Notes under the pieces: generated by a model
What the model was told of the DNA's origin: nothing
The model's database searches: none
Seen by the model: only the letters and a program-made list of their open reading frames with translations
Source: Stichopus chloronotus
Taxonomy: Eukaryota; Echinodermata; Holothuroidea; Aspidochirotida; Stichopodidae
Length of the DNA: 64,000 nucleotides
Reading direction: 5' to 3'
Assembly: GCA_021234535.1 (NCBI GenBank)
Contig: CM037843.1
Coordinates: forward strand, 34,101,200-34,165,199
Part shown: piece by piece, positions 1 to 12,900 of the stretch
Position numbering within the stretch: position 1 is the first letter of the stretch
Layout of the letters: every line of letters starts with the position of its first letter
Position numbers and translations under genes: made by a program

Positions 1-801
1 AATTAGCCATTTGCATATGATTTACTGATGCTAGCTAGGTGACTATATTTGACCTTACAATTTACAAATAGCCAGTAACATGTTGATCTCACTTGTGTGC
101 ATGAATAGCTTCAGCAATACGTCCATACCTTAGTGTGTGGAATATTTACTCTATTCAACAGTACCTTTTTATTTCTGAAGCATAGGCCTACATGCACTGT
201 TGGTACATGTATATTTGTTTCAGCACAAATGTTTGACATTGCAGTTCTTGTCTAACCTACTCTAAATGAGACTAGTTGCCTAGCAACACAACACAGTCTC
301 AAGTAGCTGCAACTGTAATGTATTTTGCATACTAATGAGAATTACTGACCATCTGTTGAGGAATAGCGGGTCACCTTTTATCCAATCACAGTGCAGGATC
401 TCAAAGAAATGGATAGCTAAAGGTTGTAGAAAATCAATCCTTGAACTAAGAAAATGATGTCAGTATGCACCAGTAAAAGCATGGCTCAGAGTTCTTAATA
501 GTATAGATTTAACAATACTATGAATATTTAACACAAGGCTTCATCGCTTCAAATTGAAAATGATGTGCACCTGTAGCACTAATAGATCATTATGTGTAAA
601 TCCTATACTGCTTATTAACAGCACATACAGTAAGAATCACTGTAGGATTGCCTCATTATGTTTGATGGATATAACTTCAAAATAAAATTGCTAAACATTT
701 CAAATCAACAATTACAGGAATACAACCATCAGTCAAAGCATGTTTACATTACTAAAAGCATAATAAAAAAAAACCAAAAACCAGTCTCAAAGAAGCCTTA
801 C
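1..801 (-). other. Intron of the PLC-beta gene (3' part beyond window)
   Basis: The sequence is AT-rich. It follows the donor of exon 802-974. The exon that should continue with the X-domain approach (catalytic box with HNTYL) is not present on the minus strand here. Short open frames on either strand have no recognisable similarity. Confidence 0.7.
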
Positions 802-974
802 CCTTGGAGACAAGTTCGGGATTTTGTTCATATCTCTGTATGATCTGCAACACCCGGGCTTTTGTGTAGAAGGGGAAGAGTATTTCATTTAATCTTGGAT
901 CTCGTTGCTTCTCATTCAAAAATTCCACGAGCTCCTCGACTGTGAGCCCCTCTACACTCTGGTTCTTGGATTTA
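802..974 (-). CDS. PLCB4: PLC-beta constitutive exon, EF hands 3-4 (57 codons)
   Basis: This exon has acceptor ttctctctag and donor gtaagg, starts with one base that completes Ile and ends in phase 1 after the first base of Gly. The peptide includes [34 protein letters not shown] and [29 protein letters not shown] is a hallmark of the PLC-beta EF-hand domain and is identical in PLCB4. It is the last exon in the window. The next exon (start of the linker before the X domain) must lie left of position 802 and was not found in 1-801. Confidence 0.97.
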
Positions 975-3900
975 CTAGAGAGAAAAGCAAAAACAAAATG
1001 CAAAATGCCAAGGTCATTGCAAAAGTCAAGTTGTAAGAAGCTTACGTGGAATGGGGGAAGGGGAAACAAAATGCAACAGTGGGACTGATTTACATCTACG
1101 CAGCGGGTAACTTGAGACGTTTGTCAAAAAAGTGGTTGAAAGAAGATGAAACACCAGGTCAAGTCACCGGGTAGGCAGAAATTGACGCAAAAAATGTGCA
1201 ACCTTGGCACTAAAGTGTGGACAAATGAGAAGGGGCATTAGCTAGTCCGATGTATCAGGATGCCATTTGAGTGGGTGCTTCAATTTTTCAAATCACCTCC
1301 ATGTACAGAAGAATGTAGTTGTTGTGTTGCAATAGATAAATACAGTGAGAAGTATGTTGGCAGAATGTGAAGGTTGAATTATTTTGTATGCAAATTCAAG
1401 CCATTTGGGCAGAGGACCAGCTGATGTTCACTCCTTTTGGGAAAGTGGGCATAAAACGGTAAACCTTAAGACTCTGGACAAGTCATTCTGTTCTACGATT
1501 TAGCTGTTTAAGTGACTAAACTCACACATAAAAGAATGAGGCAAAATGAGATGGAAAGTCCATATAACTGACCACTTGATTCTGAGAATTTTGAAAACTG
1601 AAAATTAAGCCCAGTCTCATCAACTGTACTACAGAAGTAAACTGACTCTACTTACTTCATGACATACTTGTGGCAATATAGAAGAGAGGCTGTAACAACA
1701 GCAACAGGAACGTAACCATTTCCCTCATCACTTAACTTTCAAAAGACTGTTGTCTCTGAGAGCCCTGTGTACCACCCCATCCGTCCCCACACATTTTAAC
1801 AAAAAACTGTTTTGTATGAACAAAATTAATGATATCTGGTGTTTGATATTTGCTTTCAAAATAATACAGATGTCATCTGAAAAGGTCACATGCAGGCTGT
1901 TGGCCAACTAAGACAGTTGTCCCCAAAAGGAAAATAAAAGAAAGAGCCAAATGGATAAAAGTTGAGACAAAAAGGTCGATCAGACCTCGTCTATCATAAA
2001 AAGTAAGGGAAAAAAAAAAGGAAGGCCACTCCAGCAAAGTGGAGAGAAACAACACTCTTGGTAACTGGGATGGTGAATTTAAAATGTCATGGACATCCAT
2101 AAATTTTAGGGACATCCCCAGTGACTGTTGACGGAGGCAGAAAAGTCTACCACCCACTTGAAACACCCACACTCCTCTTCAGTTCACTACACATCTGGCA
2201 TGCCTCTGTGTTAGCATCCGTCAATAAGGATACAGATAAACTTTGAATTCTCAGGCTAATACTGTTTAGATAAAATAATGTGTCGTTCTTCCTCATCACA
2301 GAGTCGGTAGTTTGCATTGATTGCAAAAAAGATGGAGATTTCTGTAGTGCGTAAGTGTTTATCCCCGTAAACACAGAGCCTCTTGTACTTTACAGGAATC
2401 AAAGAAGCCTGTGGTACATTTTTTGTCTCCGATTAACAAAAACATGGTAAAAAAAAGATAATAAAACAATTACGAATCATATTTTAGGATGAAGTATACA
2501 GGACTACACAGCAGGCAGCATCTGATCAAATGTATTGGCAATAGGATCAAGACTCAAAGAGGCAAGGACTAGGGCAGCTGCCATATTATGGAAAGAATGC
2601 TACATCTTTGAGTGCGTAATTTTGTAAAATGTATTGATTAATTGCAAAGAAACTGTGAAACTGTTGCAAATTCTCCTCTTCCTTTTGCCTGTCTTACTGT
2701 GCCTGTCTTTTCATTATTAACTCAAGTTAGATCATGTCCACTGTGAGAAAGTCGATCTTTTTGATTGTATACATCCAACGCACTACAGCACGTTTCACTC
2801 AAATAGAGAGGGGTCCCTTCGACATGATGTTTGCTGAGCCTTGTCTGATGTGAGCCTGGCTTACAGGTACGATATAGTTCTCTCCAAATGAACTGCGGTT
2901 GCATATCATTGTAAACTCATGTAGAACAGACGTTTCACAAGTGTATGGATTTGATTTACTGATACTTAATATCATACCATGTGCTTGCAGTTTTCAAGGT
3001 TTTCCTTTCATCTATTATTCAGCAGAGCATTATTGCCAATTTCTCTCAGTGCTATTAAATGCTTTGTTTTGTAAATATTAAATGAATTGATGACACTGAC
3101 TTTCATAAGGACATATGCCTGTTAAATATTTGGCTATAACCCGTTGCACTACAGCTAGAGTGATTACTTTATTTATCACAGCATATGTTTCACATTGCAT
3201 TATTCCAGATTGCAAGGGAAAGGCATTTGAAGGGTGATGTGGGATGAAAGAGACAGAAAGGCCAGCAGAAAGGGGGAAACTTGAGCTAAATGAAAATTAT
3301 TCTGGTTATACCATAGTAAAAACAAAGGAACAGAAAGTCTTTGTAACTTAGGTGCAACTTAACTCCCTAAGAATAAGGCATGAAAAATGTGAATCTGATA
3401 ATGTTGATTTAATTAAGAAATTAATTTTAGATTTAGTTAAGTTGCAGATTTCACTCAAATCTGCATCCATGATGATACTGAATATTTAGTAATAAGTTTT
3501 ACTTCAATAATTATGATGTTTATCTTGTGATTTCACTGAAAATCAGATAAAAATGTGGACTTCTCTTGCGTAACTGGTAAAATCAGTCAAACATGAAGAT
3601 GATGTGGTGAATGCACTACCATAAAAAAAAAAAAATAATGATTAAGTCTAGAAATCAGCAAGTCCTACCATTTAAAGGGAGAACAATGGACTGTACTTCA
3701 CAGCCCAGCAGACATAATCTTCAGATCAGTTTACCAAAACCAACACAAGAAAAAAAGAAAAGGAAATATGCCCCCGAACTGCTTCCAATGAAGGGAAACC
3801 TTGCAAATTTTCCACATTTTGTCAGTCAAATGATGTGGGATGTATTGATTTTGGGGGATTGTTATATGAAGTATTTGTCAGTATAAAGATATCAGATTTT

Positions 3901-6900
3901 ACCAGAAACAAGCAAAAGCAATAACCAGAGTTTAAGGCGTGAGCATCACCATTCATTTAATCTCGAGAGGACCGAGAATTTGTCATCTGCTTTCTAGGTA
4001 CTACTTATTAAATGTCACCTTGTCATGTTTAACACCATATCATATGTAACTGGTTCTGAAAAATTTATAGAAAATGATTGAAGCATTTCCTAAATCAAAA
4101 TATGTTTTGAAGATCTGTTGTATGTTTTCAGCTTCAGCTTTTGATGTAGCAAAATGTTTTGACAGACTTCTCTTTCAGGTTTCCAATGAATTTCACCTTT
4201 GCATGGAAATGATGAATATTTCATACATATCTAGGATATATACATAGATTGTGATATGGCAAAATTCTGACAAACTTCTTGCAAACAATAAACCTAGCCT
4301 TAATTTGAAATGTTTTCAGCGTTAGTACGACGATCGCTGTAAAGATCTTTAATGCAGTATGCTGCACATCACACACATTTTAAAGTTGAATGATTCTGTT
4401 CTCTCTATCCTAGGCAGCTGTTTTTGATGAACAAACTTTGCTTCACTTGCAAGGTTTGATGAGTTCGAGATAACCTACAACTGGATGGGCAATCATGCCA
4501 ATCAAGTAACAGATTCACACTATTTTAAGATTTAATCCAACCTGTTGTGTCCTCATTTTTCTCTTCTGGCTAACAAAATTGACCCAGAAAGAGTGACCTT
4601 GTGGCTCCTCAAATCATGGACTGTCTGCTATTTGTGGAAAGTCCTCTTGGCGCTTTCCTACAATTCAAAGAATAGTTATTTTGTGCAGTGTGTTTAGATT
4701 CATACGATTTCCACAGCGGTTAAACTCCATATGTTCGGTGGATCATGTACACAGGAATGAAACTTGATAATCAACTAACTCAGTAAAGATACGGTTACGT
4801 ACTAACAGGTTTTACTACTATTACATTAATTTTTGTGTCACATACAACACTCACTTCAGCAGGTTTAACACATTCAGTGTGCTCTGTACATTACTCAATG
4901 AAGAGAACAAACTAAAAGGGAAATACTGCGTTTGTTTCCCCCCCAAAAAAAAAAAAAATTTTTCCAAAAACAATTTTTATAGACACAGAATGATAAATTA
5001 TTGGAAGCAAGGCAGGATGGTTGCCTTCCTTGCAAGAAATAAGTTTTTCACAGAAAGAAATTAAGTTATTTGTTGCTCACGAATTTTTCACCCAAAACTT
5101 TCAAAAATCCAAATCACACATCTTCTGTGATTCATCTTTTTCATAATATTTTGTGGATATTTATTTGAGAGACTGAATGGTTTAAAAATGATATAATCCA
5201 TTTTCTGTGTATACTATGTTGGTGAATTTTTAAATGCATCATCAGAAAGTCAGTAGATAGGCACACAGTAGGTACAACATGCGGTCCAAATGTATACTGC
5301 TGCCAAACTGTAGAGGTGGAAACGGCGGGCTTCTACAGATAACAAGGTGTATTTCTGTCTACCTGGCTGAGAGCAGTGCCTTATAAGGGACACTCGGTGA
5401 TGAGTTCACCCTTCTTGGGATAAGCAGTTGCTGTAGTATTTGTAGTTTAATTTTCATGTTAATTGCTGAATTTTGGCCAGACCAACAAACCTTCTAAATG
5501 AAATATAAGCCCCCTCCTCCCCTAAAAAAAAAATCAGTTTAGTTTTCCTGGCAGTGTAATTAAATTTTAAAAATACAATTCAAGACCAAAATTAGGAGTA
5601 TCTACTGATATTAATGTAAGGAATGATACCACAAAGAAAGCACTTCCAAAGAGATGAATCAGTGGTAGTGTGTGGCACAATGTATGTACCAAATTTTGTA
5701 ATTTCAGTAAGGCATCCTTCCGGTATCTATGTCTCAAATTAACTTCATATGGTACTTGATACATTTTTCTAACCTTGATTCATTATTACATGCCTTGCGT
5801 TCATCCTTAGGAAGAACCTCATCAGTTGATAATAATAACAATATAAATAATAACAAGAGGGAAATCCTGGAGTTTCATCTCATCCCTATCATTGTCCATA
5901 ATCATTTACTCTTTTACAAGTATCATCGAGTTGATCCAGAGTTTTATTGAACACCCAATGCCTTACACCATACTGTACATGGTACATAAGTACACTAAGC
6001 TGGGCGCAGCACACTTGGCCATGGACGTTTACAGAATGCGCAAGTTTTGTATGAATGTTGAAGTCACGTGCTCATCAAAGTATACATCCCCATACAGAGC
6101 ACGAGTGTGTCAAAGTAACCCTCTGATTTACTTCATTTCTCAAATCAGCACGCCACCACTCTGGGCGTTTTGTACTAGTTCTAAGAAAGACGTCACAATC
6201 ATTTGCATAACTCAATTTCTTTTCCCGCCAAAATGCACAGTAAACCACTCGATTCCTTGGCTTTGACAAAGCAACCTCCTTGTTTTCATTTGAAGCACAG
6301 ATCTCATTTTCTACAAAGGCCCCATGGAGGGAGGATTCTTTCAATGACAACATAATGAGGACTTTATAGTTATATCCAAGAGACTGGAATTGACAGGGCC
6401 ACTCCAAAGGTCACGTAGATCTGCAAGCATGAACCTATTTTGTACATTAAGCCTGATAATCAAACATCACTCAGATTTCTCCCAACTCCTTCCCCTTTAC
6501 CCCATTCAAGAAATAAAGCAATATCAAGTTACAATTTCATTCACCACATGACAGTTACGATCATCTTCTTATCAGCTGCTGAATCAATTACATTCTGCTG
6601 CATTTTTTTTCTTCTTTCACTCATTGCCAGTCACAGGAATAAATACAATCATTTCAAAACAGCAACACATCATCAAAGTCACTGACAAACACCTCTACTC
6701 TACTTTAAATTTTCAAGAACGATGAAAAGACACGCTTGCAAACTATGTTCCCCGCACAAAGAGCGTCATTCAGCTGGACAGGATGGGCCTCTCACTCCTT
6801 ATTTGAGCCATTAATGAAATATTTTCAAAGAATCTGTTTGTGGCAAACATCAAATGCAAAGGGCAAGGGCTGCATCTTTTCTCACAGTTTGGAGACTTAT

Positions 6901-9900
6901 CACGTTTGTCCATGAATCAAGTTGGTCCGTTACACAAGACAGGCTAGTATCCACAAACCCTTTCCTCTATAATTGAGTAATATCCATCCCCACTTGCAGA
7001 GAACATGTCACATAAATTTGATTCAAACATGTTAACAACTAGACCAGGGAGATTCACAGGCATTGGCAACTTTGTGATTTGTGGAGTATCAGAAAATGGT
7101 CCAAAAAAAAAAAAAAGGTTAAAATTGATGTAAAGTAAAGAAAAAATATCTGGTTGATCAAACTTTCCGATATAAATACTCACTATCCACATGCACTGTC
7201 TGCTAAACGGCAAACGGAAAGTTCAACCAATCTGAGTGGGCTGGATGATCTAGCAGAGTCAGAGGACTGACTCAGGGCCAGCTTAAGTCACTAATGAAGT
7301 TGAGTTGTAAAGTGCACAGCAAAAATTATTCAGTCATACACTTTGACTATTGTGAAAACAATCCATATCTGATGTCCTGCATTACCACTGACTTGGGTGT
7401 CACAAAAGTAAAGGAAATTAAGAATAAATGCAAAAGCACTAAACTGACATAAACATTTTTTTTTTTTATAAAAACTTCAACACTTGAAGATTTGTTTGTG
7501 ACATTCAACTTCCAATTTGATCTACAAAAAAGTAATTACAGCATCCATCGTACAATAACCACGGACCAGGGATGTAGCGAGCCAAATTTGAGTGCCGGGT
7601 AAAAGTCTGATCTGGGGAAAGCACCTCGACCTACTCCATGGCATCTACCCTATTTTTCAGCCATTAAATTTTCATTTGTCCCTCATTTTACTTAGAAAGT
7701 AAATTTGGAGTTAGTTTTAGGTCTTGATTGGCAGATTTGTGGTGGGCTGGGAGACGTGTGTTTGTCTGGAGTGGTGGGCGGAAATCTAATGCTGGGTGTG
7801 GCCGCCCAGCACCGCCCACAGTAGCTACATCCCTGACCACGTAGTACAAAAAGTGACAATGCAACAAGTTCACACACTAACTGCATAAAAAAATACTAAT
7901 CAGAAGGTGACAAGCTGACAACATGGATGGCAGACAGATGGACCTGTCTCTTCTACAGCTAATTAAACCAAGAAGCACTTAATCTAAAGGATCAAGTTTT
8001 TGTTTGAATCATTTGTATGAGGACAAATCTAAAATGTTAATGTGAATGTTGATGTTAATTTCTTGGATTTGAAGACTTGCCCTCACAATTTATTCTTTTT
8101 ACGCTTTTATTTATCTGAAAACCAATCATCATCTGATTTTTTGCATCAATAGTAATGAAATACAGTGGAAGACTTCCAAAGACCAACGATGATGGCCGAG
8201 GTTGTACATAACTTATCTACACACAAAACAAAATGGCACAGTGTAAGAGCAAAAACTTTAAACCAGAGAGCCCAAAGGCATTGTGGTTTCAATGATTCAA
8301 TTATGAGTATCTTGAATCTGACATTACTGCATACTGGTGAGGATACGCAATGTGCTTGGTCATATTAATGTTTCAGTAAATTATTGTGTCAAAATCACAA
8401 TGTTACAACAACTATATACACAGCAATATCTTTTGCCTTGAAACTTATATGCATGTCTATCATAACTCAACATGCCTACCTACATATATCCTTAATGAGA
8501 AATATGTCCTAGGAATCCTGTCAATGGAATTCCATGTGCACATGGTGTTACAAGATTGACCCTTGTTTGAGCCAAATGGCTTGAGCCACCAAATGTAATT
8601 TATGCATTTACAATCAATATTATCCTCTATATAACACATATGATATCAGGACTAGCCTCCCTCCCTTGTGATAACACGTTTACAAGGTTTTCACAATTCA
8701 AACCCGGTTGATCCCAAATGACCTTTGGCCTCCACTAAAAACAATAAGGTTTTTCTATGTAATGTGGTACACCTACATATCAAATATGAGACCTGCCCAA
8801 GCGTCCCTTCCTGAGATATTGTTCACAAGGTTTTCACAATTTAGCCCCTGTTGACCCCAAATGACCTTTGACTGCCACCAAAAATTAGAGTTCTTCTACT
8901 CAATGTTGTACACCTAAATACTACATATGACAACTGTCCAAGCTTCCCTTCTTGAGGGACTGTGTTAACAAGGTTTTCACAATTTAACCCTGTTGATCCC
9001 AAATGACCTTTGACTTCCACCAAAAACAGTAGGGTTTTTCTCCTAAATGTGGTTCATCAACACACCAAATATGAAATCTGTCCAAGCTTTTCTTCTTGAG
9101 ATATTGTTTTACAAGGTTTTCACAATTTGATCCATTGACCCCAGATAACCTTTGACCTCTACCAAAAGCAATAGGTTTCTTCTACTCAATGTGGTACACC
9201 TACATACCAAACATGAGAAATGTTAAAGCCACCCTTCTTGAGATATCACATTTATAAGGTAGTGCATCACAAACATACACACACACATACATACATGATT
9301 GCAAAGGTTACGCTCATCATTGAAACAAAACAAAAACAAATGCAATATCGCACACTGTAATTTGAGACTTTGTCGTTATGGAAAATTTATGTCACAGAAA
9401 TTAATTACCATTTTGAACCCAACAATTGTAAGAAACCATTTTGTTTGTTAATGAGAGAGACTAGATTAACATCAATTTCTCTTTGAAAGGCAGGAACTGG
9501 TTTTTCTGTTGTCAAAACAGAGGGATTTATCTTGTTGGGTTTCCCATGTACAAGCCTCCTCTAATGTGACATATGTGGGCAACTGACCTGTACAGTGTTT
9601 TGAAGTTGTTTTCTATATGGACAGAAACATTTCTCTTCAATTTTAAATGCAATGGTCAACATATCTTAATTTTCAGGTCCGCAAGCACATGACTTGGGGC
9701 TTCATAAAGGAATGGGAATGAACTTGGCATATAGACATGTACATTTGCAATTTGAAAAAACATGAAAAAGAAATGTCTTGATGGACAGCAAGACTACATT
9801 GTAATGCTATTAATCTACAATCCAACCCACCAAAGTCTGAACCAAACAAATAAAAGGAGACAGCAGCAGATGAACTGAGAAAAATACAGGAACAAAACCG

Positions 9901-12900
9901 TTACAACGTCGTCTTATGTCATGACAAAAGGGAGAATTTTGGCAAAAATGAGACCGTTTGATACAGGACACACAGTTAGAAACAGTTTCTGTATTGTAAG
10001 TTTCAGAAGAACTTTGACAATCTGCCATTTAAACATCGAAAGCTGAATCAAAGCAGCTGGACGGCCAAGTCTGCAATGGACAGTTTGGCAGCTGATACAG
10101 GATGTCAGTGGGGAAAATGTAATAGATATTTATGGCTTCAAATGAAATGTTTATTGATAAAAAGGTACTACTTTGAAATGTTTTCATTGTGAGGATTTCC
10201 TGAGTCACGATTTCATCCTTCAGTGTAGCAGAATTTCTGGGAAGATCTGACACTCACTGGCATGTATGCGATGAACAATCAATTGAAACCAAGGTGCAAT
10301 TATTGACAAATATGGCATGAGCAAAAGCAAACACCATAGCAAAATTTTCCTGGGTGATCCAGAGATGGAAGATATCAAATTGAAAATAGTGCGTATCTTG
10401 AGGGGGGGGGGGAGGGAGAAACTGGAGAAAGGTGTGAACATTTTGTGGGATAGGGTCTCCATTTCATGACAGACTTACATATCTCTGTAGAGTTCCTGGA
10501 TATCAGTCCTTTTGCACACAGTATGGTACATCTTATAAAACTTTTCAAATGGAAAATCAGCTGGATCTATTTCTTCGTTCTGTAAAACCGAAAGAGAAAA
10601 TAAAATATATCAATTCTGTAACCTGTTTGTTACTTACTCCCTGACAGAACTGCATTTAAAAACAAAGCAAATACATATGGTGATGAACTGAATGGAACAT
10701 TACATCATGGAGATGTGTATGGAATCAAAGATAGTTGTTTAGTTGGAATAAAAGTTGCCAAAGTTGGAATAAAAGATAGTTAACAAAACTTGAGCTCAAC
10801 AACTGACAACTAGTCTTCTATTCAGTGTGCTATATGCGTTTGCTTTGATCAGTCTCCACACATCTATGGCTTTAAAGGAGCAAAGTAATGACTGACAAAC
10901 AAATACTTGAACTGTATCTGACAGTGACAAGTTACATTGCTACTTAACTGGAGATGGTGGTTTCATCCCAACTAGATGAACAGATACAAATTCTGACTCC
11001 AGTCTCCTAACTCTTCAGTTCTTGTGTAAAGGTCTATGAAGCTTTGCAGGGTTTCCATGACATCCATGCACATTGTGAAGTCTCAAATTAAAAAAGTGGT
11101 GTGGCATTTCACTTGAAAAATTTTGTTACTACATTTAAAAAAAATACTGCAAAATGACAAAGGTATGGAAACAAAAGGAAAAGGGATACTTTACTTGGAC
11201 CAAGCAAAAGAGGGAGAGGAGTCGAAGAGTACTTATCTTTTACATCTTTTAATTATAGCAAGTGAATCTCACTCCCATGCTTGATTCTCCATCGTCTCTC
11301 CATTTCATCTTTGAGACCAAAGTTTTGGCGTAGCTGTTCTAAACCACAGAAACGAGGACCCTCTTTAATAATTACTTCTCCACATCTACCAATCTACCAC
11401 TGAGGGATTAATGTCCATTATCATCAATCACACACATGGGTTTTTCTCCTCTCCTTTGTTTACATTTCATGACAATAGTGACCATCTACATCAAGAAGGA
11501 TTATTTTCGAGCATCGGACCCCGAGCGATGACAGAGCTTGAAAGACCAACGTAGATGGTAAAACGGTGAGTAAAAAGATCTTCAATCAAATGTAATGCCT
11601 CTCACTAAATTTAGTTCAACATTTCCTATTTTTTTGAAGGAATCTGATGATCTGAGATATAAAATGTTGGGAAAAGAAAAAGTCTATTGTCAATTCCATG
11701 ACAGAATTCTACTATTTTTAAAAGGAGATGAAGGATAGATGAAGAGAATGATTCACAAAAGGAGAAAGTTAAGGTTAAGAGAAATAGCAGCAAAAAACCT
11801 AGCAAACTGTGTTTGAAACTGTTCAATGAAGCTGTGGGCCAGACAGCATGGAATAAAGGCGACCATATTATTTATTCAGTGTTCGGAACAGGGAATGGAT
11901 ATTGATACTGAAGTACTACTGAGAGGATATCCTGAGGATACGAACCTGCCTCGGTGATAAAACTTGTCAATTTTATTTTGAGATGGAATTAAGTGCTGCA
12001 AAATAAATATTTACTATCTGCATTTGAAAAAAAGATGACGGTTTATGTCTTTGGATCGATTCTAACCATGGTGATGAAGCCATGCTCAGCAACAGTTCTG
12101 GCAACAATCTCTGAGGCTAATAGCCATAATAGCTAGAGTGCACACTGAGCAACGGAGATTGCGAGAGGACATAAGAGATGTGGTGTTGAGCGGAGCTGGA
12201 AATGGCATAATTAGAGGACGGGGTGATCCAGTCAATATGTCAATTCATGTCTGCTGCTGATCAATATTGTCCAGTAAATTAGATCAGCAGTCCCATAAAC
12301 TTTTGCAATGGGACGAACTGAAATTTTAGGTACTCCGATGAAAAGCGTATATATTAACTAAATGATTGGACAAAAATCTGGTAAGAGACAACATACTCAA
12401 GCACAGAACTCATAGTCATGCACAGGGCACATATATATGGATGCACATGGCAAACATACTCTTGCTCACAACAAACATACTCTTGCACAGATCAAACATA
12501 CTGACAGAGCCAACAAACTCATGTACAGAACATGTATACTGACAAAACCAACACACTCCTGTTCACAGCATTAACACACTGGCAGAGCTCACATACTCAT
12601 GTACAGAGCCAAAAAAAAATGACAGACCCAACATACTCATGCATAGAACAAACATACTCATGCAAAGAAACAATATTCTTCATGTAAAGAGCAAACATAC
12701 CGACAGAGCCAACTTATGTGCCAAACAAATAAACTGACAGAGCGAACATACTTATGCACAGAGCAAACATACAGAAAGAGTTCACATACTCATGCACAAA
12801 ACAAATATACTGACAGAGCCAACATATTCATGCAGAGAACAAATATACTGACTCAAGCTTACTTTACACAAAGAGCAAACTTAGTGATAGAGCACACATG

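Larger units (their letters stand above)
975..10478 (-). other. Intron, 9.5 kb, with two repeat blocks
   Basis: This is the intron between the two EF-hand exons. It holds the hAT-like element at 7567-7835 and the 143-bp tandem array at about 8630-9265. Otherwise it is AT-rich non-repetitive sequence with homopolymer A/T runs. Short open frames (for example 1873-2374 minus, 5892-6266 plus and 6075-6407 minus) show no family signature and no supporting splice sites, so I read them as chance. Confidence 0.7.

Noticed and set aside
8841..9023. Minus-strand open frame across the 143-bp array
   Set aside because: The repeat period is not a multiple of three, so the frame is accidental.
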